DNA of 61,126 nt from an uncultured Lachnospiraceae bacterium. GTDB lineage: Bacteria > Bacillota > Clostridia > Lachnospirales > Lachnospiraceae. Position 1 is the stretch's first letter; every line of letters begins with the position of its first letter. Of the stretch, positions 7,682 through 15,482 are shown piece by piece. The notes below the pieces were generated by a model. That model did no database searches. It was not told where the DNA came from and saw only the letters and a list, made by a program, of their open reading frames with translations. The stretch is taken from NCBI GenBank assembly GCA_900546325.1, contig URCR01000013.1, forward strand, positions 1 through 61,126, given 5' to 3'. Position numbers and translations under genes: made by a program.

Positions 7682-7864
7682 ATGGATCAACTGGCAACAG
7701 AAATGATGGAGTATATTTGTGATAGTATTTGTCACTACCCACACATACTGAATGGGGAAGAGTTGGAGAACAAATGCGCAGACTGCAAAATGGGACAATA
7801 TGTATGTGACATTTTAGACCACCACAATAAATGCAAAGAGATCTGTAAGGGATGTATAGGTTGA
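7682..7864 (+). CDS. Small Cys-rich protein, 60 aa
   Basis: Start chosen at 7682 after TAAGGAGAAGAGG. The protein has seven Cys plus several His, including CADCKMGQYVCDILDHHNKC and CKEICKGC, which suggests one or two metal-binding knuckles. No family recognised. It lies between repA and the zinc-ribbon gene. Confidence 0.6.
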   Translation: MDQLATEMMEYICDSICHYPHILNGEELENKCADCKMGQYVCDILDHHNKCKEICKGCIG

Positions 7865-7898
7865 AGATGGCAGTCGCTTCCGGAACTGCATCACAAAT

Positions 7899-7972
7899 AA
7901 AAAAAGCACAGACAATCGTCTGCGCCGAACAAAAATAAAGGTGCTTTCTAGTTACCATTACTTTTAGTTACG
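7899..7972 (-). ncRNA. Candidate small RNA, minus strand, about 75 nt
   Basis: On the minus strand an extended -10 (TGCTATACT, box at 7984-7979) is followed by about 45 transcribed bases and then a hairpin GCGCAGAC-GATT-GTCTGTGC with seven T, a typical Rho-independent end. There is no good -35. It lies in the 207-base gap before the zinc-ribbon gene and has no open frame of note. Confidence 0.4.
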
Positions 7973-8042
7973 CAGACAAGTATAGCACATCTATCTCAAT
8001 CTATTAATAGGGGATGTGCGAAATAAGCAGGTGAAAGGAGCC

Positions 8043-8059
8043 GTTCCGAAATTCGGAAC
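8043..8059. promoter_or_regulatory. 17-bp palindrome, copy 6
   Basis: GTTCCGAAATTCGGAAC, perfect, separated from the ATG at 8073 only by AAAAGGAGGAAAA. Confidence 0.8.
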
Positions 8060-8072
8060 AAAAGGAGGAAAA

Positions 8073-8792
8073 ATGGATATTACACTGAAATTATTTTTTG
8101 AGATCAAAGACGCAGAATTATTTGGCGGGATCGGAAAAGCCGGTTATATTGAGTCAAGCATGGAAATCTCCGGAGAGCATCTGGAACAAGTGAACCTGCG
8201 GCAGTATGCAGAAGAGCAGAGAAAAGGAATTGCACAGATGTGCGGAGTAATGGAAGCGAAGGTTGGAATCATTCCGGAAGGACGATATAAAATCTGCGTG
8301 GAAGAAGAGGATAGAACTTCTGTTATGGTGAAGGTAGTGCAGCGAGAAGAAACAGTGATTCAGAAGCCGTTGGATACAATATGCCAGCATTGTGGGAAGC
8401 CCGCACAAAAGGGAGAACGATTCTGTGCAGGATGTGGGCATAGCTTATCCCAGGAGAAGACGGCGGGGAGGTGTAGGGCAGAAAATACATGTGGATGGGA
8501 ATGCTGCTGTATGGAATGCAGGGAAAAAGAAGATTGCACTGTCCGGTGCCGGGGATCGCGTGGCAAATGGAAATGTCCGGAAGAATGCCGCTACTATACA
8601 AAAATGAATGTATTTGAGAAGATGGTTGAAGAAATAGAAGAAGTGTTTAAAGAAAACACGGAAAATATAGAGGATGCAAATGGAGTACATCACTTTGTAA
8701 TAGACAGTTTTACTGCCAGATTATTAGCGAAAAAGATTATACATGACTATGGTTTAAAACTTTGTTCCGAAATTCGGAACGAGAAAAATTAA
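8073..8792 (+). CDS. Zinc-ribbon protein, 239 aa
   Basis: The ATG after AAAGGAGG sets the start. Residues 1-95 form an unrecognised soluble domain (MDITLKLFFEIKDAELFGG...). Residues 108-128 are a classical zinc ribbon (CQHCGKPAQKGERFCAGCG). A second Cys-rich stretch follows with nine Cys in about 45 residues (GWECCCMECREKEDC...CPEEC). The last residues, CSEIRN, are encoded by another copy of the palindrome. Likely a DNA or protein binder in the replication region; role unknown. Confidence 0.65.
   Translation: MDITLKLFFEIKDAELFGGIGKAGYIESSMEISGEHLEQVNLRQYAEEQRKGIAQMCGVMEAKVGIIPEGRYKICVEEEDRTSVMVKVVQREETVIQKPLDTICQHCGKPAQKGERFCAGCGHSLSQEKTAGRCRAENTCGWECCCMECREKEDCTVRCRGSRGKWKCPEECRYYTKMNVFEKMVEEIEEVFKENTENIEDANGVHHFVIDSFTARLLAKKIIHDYGLKLCSEIRNEKN
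8764..8780. promoter_or_regulatory. 17-bp palindrome, copy 7 (3' end of zinc-ribbon gene)
   Basis: GTTCCGAAATTCGGAAC, perfect. It supplies the C-terminal C-S-E-I-R-N codons of the upstream protein and lies 25 bases before the ssb start. Confidence 0.8.
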
Positions 8793-8805
8793 GGAGAGGA
8801 TTTTT

Positions 8806-9204
8806 ATGAATAAAGTAATCTTGTTAGGAAGAATTGTAAATGATCCGGAAGTACATTATCCGGAAGGTGGAAATACAGTCGCAGTAGCCAGATACCGTCT
8901 GGCAGTCAACCGGAGATACCATAAGGATGGAGAGGCAGAAGCCGACTTTATCACTTGTGTGGCATTTGGGAAAAATGCGGAAGTGGCACAGAAGTATTTC
9001 AAAAAGGGGTTAAAAATTTCTGTATCGGGAAGAATCCGGACAGGCAGTTATACAAACAGTGAAGGAAGGAAAGTTTATACAACAGAAGTTTATATCGAAG
9101 AACAGGAGTTTGCAGAGAGTAAAAAGTCAGGACAGTGTTCAGAGCTGTCTTGCGATGAAGCAATCCCGGATGATATTGATCAGGGGCTTCCGTGGGAAGC
9201 CTAA
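8806..9204 (+). CDS. ssb: Single-stranded DNA-binding protein, 132 aa
   Basis: OB-fold SSB: MNKVILLGRIVNDPEVHY at the start, FITCVAFGKNAEVAQKYFKKGLKISVSGRIRTGSY in the middle. The C-terminal tail is acidic and ends DDIDQGLPWEA rather than the usual DDDIPF, so its contacts with host partners may differ. It would coat single strands during replication and transfer. AAGGAGAGG precedes the ATG. Confidence 0.92.
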   Translation: MNKVILLGRIVNDPEVHYPEGGNTVAVARYRLAVNRRYHKDGEAEADFITCVAFGKNAEVAQKYFKKGLKISVSGRIRTGSYTNSEGRKVYTTEVYIEEQEFAESKKSGQCSELSCDEAIPDDIDQGLPWEA

Positions 9205-9212
9205 AGTGATTT

Positions 9213-9229
9213 GTTCCGGAATTCGGAAC
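9213..9229. promoter_or_regulatory. 17-bp palindrome, copy 8
   Basis: GTTCCGGAATTCGGAAC, one mismatch, 8 bases after the ssb stop and 19 bases before the next ATG. Confidence 0.8.
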
Positions 9230-9248
9230 AGAAAGGAAAGGTGAGAGA

Positions 9249-9428
9249 ATGCAGTACCGCATCGAATATGAATCTGAAATATGTTGCAGTTATGCAGAAA
9301 GCAGAAAAGCATTGATCAAGTATCTGAAGCACCAGGAAAAGAGAAGAATCACCGATATCAGAAAAGTCCATAAAAATGGGATATCTGAGTCTGTCATGGA
9401 CATTTACCAGAAATATATTACCAGATAG
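9249..9428 (+). CDS. Hypothetical small protein, 59 aa
   Basis: The ATG follows AAAGGAAAGGTGAGAG. The product (MQYRIEYESEICCSYAESRK...) is basic with a pair of adjacent Cys and no membrane segment. Gene spacing (18 bases to the next ATG) fits an operon with ssb. No family recognised. Confidence 0.55.
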   Translation: MQYRIEYESEICCSYAESRKALIKYLKHQEKRRITDIRKVHKNGISESVMDIYQKYITR

Positions 9429-9446
9429 GGGAAAGGAAGTGAAAGA

Positions 9447-9602
9447 ATGCAGCAACAAAGAGAGAGAAAACAAGTAAAGTCAGATCAGGAGAAACACTAT
9501 GCGGAACTGGAAAAATGTACCGTATCAGGCAGTGCATGGGAGACGTTCAAACGTCCGGCTTATGGAAAAAGGAACTGTTCCGAAATTCGGAACAAAAAAT
9601 AA
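9447..9602 (+). CDS. Hypothetical small protein, 51 aa
   Basis: The ATG follows GGAAGTG. The frame (MQQQRERKQVKSDQEKHYAE...) is strongly basic. Its C-terminus C-S-E-I-R-N-K-K is encoded by a copy of the palindrome, as in the zinc-ribbon gene. No family recognised. Confidence 0.5.
   Translation: MQQQRERKQVKSDQEKHYAELEKCTVSGSAWETFKRPAYGKRNCSEIRNKK
9577..9593. promoter_or_regulatory. 17-bp palindrome, copy 9
   Basis: GTTCCGAAATTCGGAAC, perfect, inside the last codons of the 51-aa gene and 34 bases before the next ATG. Confidence 0.8.
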
Positions 9603-9627
9603 AAAATGAAATATGGAGGATCATCAG

Positions 9628-9726
9628 ATGGAAGAAAAGATTTATACAAGTGAAGAATTAAAGCAGCTGATTGAAAAACTGCAGGAAAATGAAATACTGG
9701 AGGTGACGTTTGTTGGAGAAGAATAA
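9628..9726 (+). CDS. Very small acidic protein, 32 aa
   Basis: ATGGAGGATC upstream provides the ribosome site. The peptide starts MEEKIYTSEELKQLIEKL, amphipathic and acidic, and overlaps the JAB gene by 17 bases, so it may serve mainly to couple translation of that gene. Confidence 0.45.
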   Translation: MEEKIYTSEELKQLIEKLQENEILEVTFVGEE

Positions 9727-10252
9727 AGAACTGGAAATTGTCAGGGTAAAGATGGTCACAGACAAAAAAATGTACAGTGAGTATCCATTGACTTCGCCGG
9801 AAGCGGTCTGCAGGTTTGTTTCAAAAGAACTGGCAGATTATGACAGAGAAGTGATGTGTGTGCTAAACTGCAGCACCAAAGGGCAGGTACTGAATATGAA
9901 TGTAGTCAGCATGGGAACGATTGACACCTGCCTGGTAACGGGAAGGGAATTGTTTAAGAGTGCAATCCTCTCCAATGCAGCCAGTGTCATTCTTGTACAT
10001 AATCATCCAAGCGGAGATTACCACCCAAGCAGGGAAGATCAAATGATTACTGAAAAAATGAGTGCCGGAGGGAAGATACTGGGAATTGATGTTCTGGATC
10101 ACATCATTGTAGCCGGAAATTCCGGGAAATATTACTCCATGCGGGCACATGGGGATCTGGACGGACTTGGAGAGCAGCTTTTAAGAGCAGGAGAAGTAAT
10201 TGGAGAACCTCTGGTAAAAAAAGAGCAGCATGTACTTCATAGGAGTATTTAG
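9710..10252 (+). CDS. RadC-like JAB/MPN+ domain protein, 180 aa
   Basis: The JAB metal motif is intact: VHNHPSGDYHPSREDQ gives H-x-H-P-S-G-D with a downstream Asp, preceded by a Glu in the CTKGQVLNMN/ TGRELFKSAI region. Proteins of this type, misnamed RadC, are very common on plasmids and conjugative elements; their role is unsettled. The start is TTG at 9710, preceded by CTGGAGGTGACG. It closes the palindrome-rich replication block. Confidence 0.82.
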   Translation: MLEKNKELEIVRVKMVTDKKMYSEYPLTSPEAVCRFVSKELADYDREVMCVLNCSTKGQVLNMNVVSMGTIDTCLVTGRELFKSAILSNAASVILVHNHPSGDYHPSREDQMITEKMSAGGKILGIDVLDHIIVAGNSGKYYSMRAHGDLDGLGEQLLRAGEVIGEPLVKKEQHVLHRSI

Positions 10253-10256
10253 AAAA

Positions 10257-10285
10257 GACGTTCCGGGAAATACAGCCGGAACGTC
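10257..10285. terminator. Hairpin between convergent genes
   Basis: GACGTTCCGG / CCGGAACGTC, a perfect 10-bp stem with a 9-base loop. On the minus strand it is followed by TTTTCT, so it may end the convergent minus-strand gene. Its arms resemble the 17-bp palindrome but the spacer is too long to count it as a copy. Confidence 0.45.
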
Positions 10286-10306
10286 AAAATAAAAGGAAAT
10301 GGATAG

Positions 10307-10957
10307 TCAGATGCGGTAGAAAGCCAGTGTATCAGCCATCGTGTTTATAGTCTTTTCCAGTTTGCGTATTCCTAAAAAATCTCCGACCATTACAAAAGCG
10401 CCGATCAGATATGCAATCTGAAGGATCAGTCCAAGGGTAATGACAAAGAAGATTATAGAAAATACGATTACAAAAACTGGTACATGACGCAGAAAACGGA
10501 ATACTCTTCGGATTCCAAAGAAGAATCCAATCGTTGCAATACATGGGAGCAGTCCAAGAAGGAGTAAAAGAACTGCCAGTATTACTGAATCATTGCAATA
10601 GACAACAAGCCCTGAGAAAATCACTCCCGGACGAAGATCAGAGAGAGTCAGGTGGTATTCCTCCATGAGAGAGCTAAACATAAGCATGTAACCAATAACA
10701 GCAAGAAGAACTCCTAACACAAAACAGACGATCACAGCCGTTTTTTCATGGCTGAGGCGGCTGATCAGAGAGCCGTATTCTGACTTAAAACAGTTTGGAC
10801 ATAAGTGTCTTCCGTCCGGAGTAGGAAGGGAGCACTGCTCGCAGGTAAAGGAACCGCAGACCGGACAGCGTGCTACGATGTTCGTATTGTGATGCCAGCG
10901 ACACATGGGAGTGGCAACTGGCGGAGGCGAAACTGGTGAGTAATTGTTTGGTATCAT
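10307..10957 (-). CDS. B-box/zinc-finger membrane protein, 216 aa
   Basis: This is the only minus-strand protein gene within the element. AAAGGA precedes the ATG at 10957. Residues 18-55 carry paired metal ligands (CRWHHNTN, CPVCGSFTCEQC, CPNCF), like bacterial B-box zinc fingers. Three or four hydrophobic segments follow (about residues 75-100, 115-140, 145-165, 170-195). The arrangement is typical of small sensor or rhomboid-associated membrane proteins; the role in the element is unknown. Confidence 0.65.
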   Translation of the reverse strand: MIPNNYSPVSPPPVATPMCRWHHNTNIVARCPVCGSFTCEQCSLPTPDGRHLCPNCFKSEYGSLISRLSHEKTAVIVCFVLGVLLAVIGYMLMFSSLMEEYHLTLSDLRPGVIFSGLVVYCNDSVILAVLLLLLGLLPCIATIGFFFGIRRVFRFLRHVPVFVIVFSIIFFVITLGLILQIAYLIGAFVMVGDFLGIRKLEKTINTMADTLAFYRI

Positions 10958-11090
10958 GGCAGAAATCCTTTCTTTTTCAGTAGTATGGAATATCTGGATT
11001 AGTAATTCCGAAGTAAGAATACCATATTTTGGACAGAATTGGAAAGTATTTTCAGAAAAGGAACTTAGAGAAAATAGGAGATAAGACAAA

Positions 11091-11558
11091 ATGAGAAAAC
11101 ACTTTCAGGAAAGTATTATGTTTTTTGCATTTCAGGAACGTAAGAAGAGAAAATTTGAGAAGTACCTGAAAGAGACAGAAACACTGGCAAAGTTAAATTC
11201 AGATGCGTTATCCTTTGAATATATTCAGGTCAAAACAGCATATGAACACAAGAAAAACGTGTTTGGGATATTTGCAGTCGCTTTCCTTATTTCTATCTGG
11301 ATGGGGATATGGAAAGAACTTCTGTTCTTGATGGGAAAGGCAGCGTATTATTTTATGACTTTTCATGGAAAAGAAAGTGAGTGGATCGGAATGATGGTAT
11401 ATCTGCTGGCGCTGATAGTCATAATTTTCACTGTATTTTTTATTGTGATCTTATGGAAATATTTACAGGGGATCAGGAAACTTTATGAACGAATCTTAAT
11501 GCTGGAAGAAATACAGAGAAAACAGAAGGGGAAAAGGAAAACGGGGAATGCAGGGTAG
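11091..11558 (+). CDS. Membrane protein with basic cytoplasmic ends, 155 aa
   Basis: Two transmembrane segments (about residues 61-80 and 102-124) separate a charged N-terminal 55 residues from a helical basic tail (QRKQKGKRKTG). TAGGAGATAAG precedes the ATG. No family recognised. It ends inside the first shared promoter repeat. Confidence 0.55.
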   Translation: MRKHFQESIMFFAFQERKKRKFEKYLKETETLAKLNSDALSFEYIQVKTAYEHKKNVFGIFAVAFLISIWMGIWKELLFLMGKAAYYFMTFHGKESEWIGMMVYLLALIVIIFTVFFIVILWKYLQGIRKLYERILMLEEIQRKQKGKRKTGNAG

Positions 11559-11614
11559 CCCAAAGTAACCTAAAGTAACCTAGAAAACGCATTGACACTA
11601 TGCTATACTATAAT
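11555..11614 (+). promoter_or_regulatory. Composite element promoter P1
   Basis: Two adjacent AAAGTAACCT decamers (11562-11571, 11572-11581), AGAAAAC, ATTGACACTATGC and TATACTATAAT. The extended -10 is TG-C-TATACT; the TTGACA lies only 11 bases before TATAAT and cannot be its -35. The lack of a -35 and the tandem boxes suggest an activator site. Confidence 0.65.
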
Positions 11615-11657
11615 TACCAGAAGTGGAAGTAAAGAGATAAGAATGAGAGGCGGAGCA

Positions 11658-11861
11658 ATGGAGCGAAAGGAATATTATGAGATCAATTTACCACCATACC
11701 TCCAGCATGATCTGGATGCTATGAAAGAGGGAAAATCCCCCTATGACTGCCTTTGGGGAGAATTATACGGTTCGATTAATTCTGCCTTTGTGGATGGGGA
11801 CATTACAGAAGAGCAGGCATGGTATTTAAGGGAAACGTATTTAAATATGGAAAGGGGATAA
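11658..11861 (+). CDS. Hypothetical small protein, 67 aa
   Basis: First gene after P1. I chose the ATG at 11658 because GGCGGAGC sits just before it; an ATG at 11643 in frame is possible. The product (MERKEYYEINLPPYLQHDLDAMKEG) is acidic with a C-terminal helix and has no recognised family. Confidence 0.55.
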   Translation: MERKEYYEINLPPYLQHDLDAMKEGKSPYDCLWGELYGSINSAFVDGDITEEQAWYLRETYLNMERG

Positions 11862-11896
11862 AAAGAACTGGAAACAGTCGGTTCCAACATGGAAGG

Positions 11897-11946
11897 GTAG
11901 CCTAAAGTAACCTAGAAAACACATTGACACTATGTTATACTATAAT
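11897..11946 (+). promoter_or_regulatory. Composite element promoter P2
   Basis: GTAGCCTAAAGTAACCTAG (one full decamer plus a variant), then AAAACACATTGACACTATGT and TATACTATAAT. Nearly identical to P1, 340 bases downstream. Confidence 0.65.
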
Positions 11947-11989
11947 TACCAGAAGTGGAAGTAAAAGAGAGAACAGAGGAGGAAAGCAA

Positions 11990-12280
11990 ATGGCAGTTGC
12001 AACAAAATATGAAGAATGGATGGAGCCGGGCGAAATCACCGAAGAGATGACGATCGAATGGTATGGGGAGGAACATGCCAGAGCGATTCTGGTTTCCGAA
12101 ATTGATCGACAGACGGTGGAGCTGTCAGAAGAGGAAGCATTCGCTATCTTCGAGTCGCTGATGGAGGGAAATCCTCTGGAAGTTTTAAGAAATCTCCGAA
12201 AAGAAGGAAAGCTTTCTGTGGAGGCGTTGGAAGAACTGGAAGAGTATGAGGAAGAGTACCGGGAAACACATGGGGAATAG
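11990..12280 (+). CDS. Acidic hypothetical protein, 96 aa
   Basis: The ATG follows GAGGAGG and lies about 45 bases after P2. About 30 of 96 residues are Asp or Glu (EELEEYEEEYRETHGE at the end), giving a strongly negative protein. It may bind a basic partner or mimic DNA; no family recognised. It overlaps the next gene. Confidence 0.55.
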   Translation: MAVATKYEEWMEPGEITEEMTIEWYGEEHARAILVSEIDRQTVELSEEEAFAIFESLMEGNPLEVLRNLRKEGKLSVEALEELEEYEEEYRETHGE

Positions 12281-12851
12281 AAAAAGAATGAATCACAAAG
12301 TCACTGACCTGACAAAAGAACAGAATGCGTACTTTTCAGAAAAACTAAAACTGGATGTCCGGATCTTAGAAATCCTGAGCATGTGCAATACCGTTCTGCC
12401 GGCAGTTATTGTATTGCTAAAGAAAGAGGAACTGATCACAAGACTCTCTACAGTTTCACTATGGGGGATCTTCCCACTGTTCCTGCTCCTTATCGCATAT
12501 CTATTTGCCGTGGCTACACTCTGTCAGTGCATCCGGATTCGGCGGGCAATCAAAGGGCAAAAAAACTTATATCCGCATGGAAACTTCTATATCGGAAGGA
12601 TTCAGGATCGATACCAGAGAAGAGGGAAAAACCGTAGGATTGTACAGAGAAGAATCAAAGAGTGGAGAGAACCGGTATTTTATTACTTAAACATAGATAC
12701 CGCGACAAGACGGATCCGTGTAAGGATTTCCAAACAAGAATATATTTTTATGGAGGCTGGAACCATAGGGGATTCTGTGCTGCTTGGAGTGTTTGCATGT
12801 GGGTTCCTAAAAGTAGTCTGTCCACTTCCAGAAAGCGAAAAGTATTTCTAA
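12270..12851 (+). CDS. Membrane protein, 193 aa
   Basis: A pair of hydrophobic segments at about residues 30-48 and 58-83 precedes a very basic soluble half (RRGKNRRIVQRRIKEWREP) and a beta-rich C-terminus. The ATG overlaps the stop of the upstream gene; an alternative in-frame ATG at 12288 follows GGGGAA. No family recognised. Confidence 0.5.
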   Translation: MGNRKRMNHKVTDLTKEQNAYFSEKLKLDVRILEILSMCNTVLPAVIVLLKKEELITRLSTVSLWGIFPLFLLLIAYLFAVATLCQCIRIRRAIKGQKNLYPHGNFYIGRIQDRYQRRGKNRRIVQRRIKEWREPVFYYLNIDTATRRIRVRISKQEYIFMEAGTIGDSVLLGVFACGFLKVVCPLPESEKYF

Positions 12852-12867
12852 AAAGCAGTCACAATTC

Positions 12868-12896
12868 TTGTAAAAATCAGAAAAAAACATTATAAT
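12868..12896 (+). promoter_or_regulatory. Sigma-A-type promoter of the first SLH gene
   Basis: TTGTAA and TATAAT with a 17-base spacer, about 70 bases before the start. This copy of the gene lacks the AAAGTAACCT boxes found before its duplicate. Confidence 0.55.
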
Positions 12897-12963
12897 AGTA
12901 CACGAATAGTGTGTGCGTGAAAAATTGGAAATGAAAGGTTCATAGAAGAAAGGAAAGAGAGAA

Positions 12964-13890
12964 ATGAGAAAGAGTATGAAGAAAAGAATGTTCGCCTTAC
13001 TGGCAACCGCAGCACTTACGATTGGAACAATGGGTATGTCCGTATCAGCGAAAAATGCAGATGATTTTTCGGACGTAAAGCCAGGCTACTGGTACTACGA
13101 TGTAGTCAAGGACGTTGCCGAAAAGGAATTGATGACTGGAATGAACGACAGTTATTTCGGTGCGACAGAGCTGCTTGCAAGATCCCATGTAGCATGTGTG
13201 CTTTACCGGATGGACGGCTCGCCACAGACTGGATACCAGTGGCTGTATCCGGATGTTGCAGAGGGGCAGTTCTATTCTGAAGCAGTGACCTGGGCAAATC
13301 AGACGGGTGTGATCACCGGATATTCAAATGGAACATTTGGACCGGCAGATCAGATCACAAGGGAACAGTTAGTCACCATCATGTACCGCTATGCAAAAGC
13401 AGAGGGAAGAGAAAATGTTTCAGAAAAGGTATCTTTAGACGGTTATGCAGACGGAGGAAATGTCAGTGCGTTTGCCACGGAAGCGATGCAGTGGGCAGTG
13501 GCAACCGGAGTGATCAAAGGGGAAGGAAACAGCGGACTGTTAAATCCGCAGGGGAATGTTTCCCGAGCAGTCTGCGCAGCAATCATTTCCCGGTTTGCAG
13601 GAGAGGGAACTGGTCAGCAGTGCCAGCACAACTGGGTATATCACGAGGAGCAGGGACATGAAGAAACATACACCGTAAAAGAAGAGGTCTATGAGCCATG
13701 GGAATGTTGCAATGTATGCGGTGCTGACTGTACCGCTGATCCATCAGGGCATATGAAAGCGCATGCATTAGCAGGAGAAGGTGGCGGAAGGCATACAGAA
13801 TATTATAAAACCAAAGAAGTCACAAAAACGAGATGGGTGGTAGATGTTCAGGCATACACAGACTGTTCCAAATGTGGTGCGAGACAGTAG
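12964..13890 (+). CDS. S-layer homology (SLH) domain protein, copy 1, 308 aa
   Basis: A signal peptide (residues 1-30, cleavage near SVSA-K) is followed by three SLH motifs: about 33-88 (FSDVKPGYWYYDVVKDVAEK), 95-150 (YPDVAEGQFYSEAVTWANQTG, ITREQLVTIMYRYA) and 160-215. SLH domains attach proteins to secondary cell-wall polymers. The C-terminal 85 residues contain paired Cys (CCNVCGADC, CSKCGARQ) and a mirrored His/Glu segment, perhaps a metal site. About 620 bases (12982-13600) look identical to the next gene. Confidence 0.85.
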   Translation: MRKSMKKRMFALLATAALTIGTMGMSVSAKNADDFSDVKPGYWYYDVVKDVAEKELMTGMNDSYFGATELLARSHVACVLYRMDGSPQTGYQWLYPDVAEGQFYSEAVTWANQTGVITGYSNGTFGPADQITREQLVTIMYRYAKAEGRENVSEKVSLDGYADGGNVSAFATEAMQWAVATGVIKGEGNSGLLNPQGNVSRAVCAAIISRFAGEGTGQQCQHNWVYHEEQGHEETYTVKEEVYEPWECCNVCGADCTADPSGHMKAHALAGEGGGRHTEYYKTKEVTKTRWVVDVQAYTDCSKCGARQ

Positions 13891-13985
13891 CAGATAGGAA
13901 AGGGCAGTTTGGATGCAGTGTTAAAAAGAGCCAGTCAGAACCAACCTATCCGAAAAAACGTTTCATAGAGTTATAGCGGAAGATA

Positions 13986-14018
13986 GGCATTCCATCAAGG
14001 GGTGTCTTTCTTCTTTTT
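13986..14018 (+). terminator. Terminator after SLH copy 1
   Basis: GGCATTCC / GGGGTGTC form an 8-bp stem with G-U pairs, followed by TTCTTCTTTTT. A close variant follows SLH copy 2. Confidence 0.5.
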
Positions 14019-14051
14019 CAAAAGGGAATGATCAAAGTTTGCTGCCATAGG

Positions 14052-14101
14052 GTAGCCTAAAGTAACCTAGAAAACGCATTGATACTATGCTATACTATTA
14101 T
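14052..14101 (+). promoter_or_regulatory. Composite element promoter P3
   Basis: GTAGCCTAAAGTAACCTAG, then AAAACGCATTGATACTATGC and TATACTATTAT. Drives SLH copy 2, whose start is about 48 bases away. Confidence 0.65.
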
Positions 14102-14148
14102 TAGCAAAAAAGGATGAAGCAATAGGAGAAAGGGGAAAAAGAAAACGT

Positions 14149-15063
14149 ATGAGGAAAAGAATGTTCGCCTTACTGGCAACCGCAGCACTTACGATTGGAA
14201 CAATGGGTATGTCCGTATCAGCGAAAAATGCAGATGATTTTTCGGACGTAAAGCCAGGCTACTGGTACTACGATGTAGTCAAGGACGTTGCCGAAAAGGA
14301 ATTGATGACTGGAATGAACGACAGTTATTTCGGTGCGACAGAGCTGCTTGCAAGATCCCATGTAGCATGTGTGCTTTACCGGATGGACGGCTCGCCACAG
14401 ACTGGATACCAGTGGCTGTATCCGGATGTTGCAGAGGGGCAGTTCTATTCTGAAGCAGTGACCTGGGCAAATCAGACGGGTGTGATCACCGGATATTCAA
14501 ATGGAACATTTGGACCGGCAGATCAGATCACAAGGGAACAGTTAGTCACCATCATGTACCGCTATGCAAAAGCAGAGGGAAGAGAAAATGTTTCAGAAAA
14601 GGTATCTTTAGACGGTTATGCAGACGGAGGAAATGTCAGTGCGTTTGCCACGGAAGCGATGCAGTGGGCAGTGGCAACCGGAGTGATCAAAGGGGAAGGA
14701 AACAGCGGACTGTTAAATCCGCAGGGGAATGTTTCCCGAGCAGTCTGCGCAGCAATCATTTCCCGGTTTGCAGAAGAGGGAACTGGTCAGCAGTGCCAGC
14801 ACAACTGGGTATATCATGAGGAGCAGGGACATGAAGAAACATACACCGTAAAAGAAGAGGTCTATGATCCGTGGGAGTGCTGCAATGTATGCAAAGCTGA
14901 CTGTACAGATGATCCAGCAGGGCATGTAAAGGAACACATGTTAAATGGTGAGGGAGGAAGAACACATACGGAATTTTATAAAACAAAAGAAGTCACAAAA
15001 ACGAGATGGGTGGTAGATATTCCTGCATACACAGATTGTTCCAAATGCGGGGCAAGACAGTAA
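14149..15063 (+). CDS. S-layer homology (SLH) domain protein, copy 2, 304 aa
   Basis: Same signal peptide and three SLH motifs as copy 1, identical in protein sequence up to a Gly-to-Glu change near residue 208. The last 65 residues have drifted (CNVCKADCTDDPAGHVKEHMLNG against CNVCGADCTADPSGHMKAHALAG), mostly at non-Cys positions. The start is four codons shorter. It is under a different promoter from copy 1, so the pair may be expressed in different conditions. Confidence 0.85.
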   Translation: MRKRMFALLATAALTIGTMGMSVSAKNADDFSDVKPGYWYYDVVKDVAEKELMTGMNDSYFGATELLARSHVACVLYRMDGSPQTGYQWLYPDVAEGQFYSEAVTWANQTGVITGYSNGTFGPADQITREQLVTIMYRYAKAEGRENVSEKVSLDGYADGGNVSAFATEAMQWAVATGVIKGEGNSGLLNPQGNVSRAVCAAIISRFAEEGTGQQCQHNWVYHEEQGHEETYTVKEEVYDPWECCNVCKADCTDDPAGHVKEHMLNGEGGRTHTEFYKTKEVTKTRWVVDIPAYTDCSKCGARQ

Positions 15064-15166
15064 TAGGCGGGAAAGGAAAGTTTTGATGAAGTATTAAAAT
15101 CGTGCTTAGAACTATCCTATCAGAAAAGACACCTTATAGAGATTGGGTGAAATATAGCAGAGGAAA

Positions 15167-15194
15167 GGCATTCCATCAGGGGATGTCTTTTTTC
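15167..15194 (+). terminator. Terminator after SLH copy 2
   Basis: GGCATTCC / GGGATGTC stem followed by TTTTTTCTTC. Confidence 0.6.
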
Positions 15195-15232
15195 TTCTGC
15201 AAGAGGAACTGATAAAAGTTCAGTACCATAGG

Positions 15233-15292
15233 GTAGCCCAAAGTAACCTAAAGTAACCTAGAAAACACATTGACACTATGTTATACTATAAT
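15233..15292 (+). promoter_or_regulatory. Composite element promoter P4 (pilus/transfer operon)
   Basis: Two tandem AAAGTAACCT boxes, then AAAACACATTGACACTATGT and TATACTATAAT, the same as P1. It heads the longest gene run of the element (15541-31744). Confidence 0.65.
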
Positions 15293-15326
15293 TGCCAGAA
15301 GTAGATCAGGAAGGATCTCTGGCAAA

Positions 15327-15410
15327 ATGAAAAAAGAAATCAGAGAGCAGAAGAAAGACATTCCGTTTGGGGTGTCTTTTTTTGCATCCTCAAAAACAGA
15401 AAAACGGTGA
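15327..15410 (+). CDS. Possible 27-aa leader peptide
   Basis: ATG at 15327, about 30 bases after P4, opens a frame (MKKEIREQKKDIPFGVSFFA...) that runs through the first hairpin terminator. Translation across the hairpin could control read-through. The ribosome site (AGGATC) is weak. Confidence 0.25.
   Translation: MKKEIREQKKDIPFGVSFFASSKTEKR
15354..15383 (+). terminator. Leader terminator 1 of the pilus/transfer operon
   Basis: AAGACATTCC-GTTT-GGGGTGTCTT, a 10-bp stem with a tetraloop, followed by five more T. It lies between P4 and the first structural gene, so it acts as an attenuator unless bypassed. Confidence 0.65.
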
Positions 15411-15482
15411 AAGGGGGGAAGGAAGATGAGACGTTATCGGAACCAGATACGGATTTCCGATTCCAGTTAGACGGAAACCATG

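Noticed and set aside
10257..10285. A sixteenth palindrome copy
   Set aside because: The arms share GTTCCGG/CCGGAAC, but the 9-base spacer breaks the geometry; it behaves as a hairpin between convergent genes.
11592..11614. TTGACA and TATAAT in P1, P2 and P4 as an ordinary sigma-A promoter
   Set aside because: They are only 11 bases apart, far from the 16-18 needed, so TTGACA there is not the -35 of this -10.
11592..11966. A conserved peptide start, MTLCYTIITRSGSK, in two frames
   Set aside because: It is only the translation of the repeated promoter DNA; the real starts lie downstream at ribosome sites.
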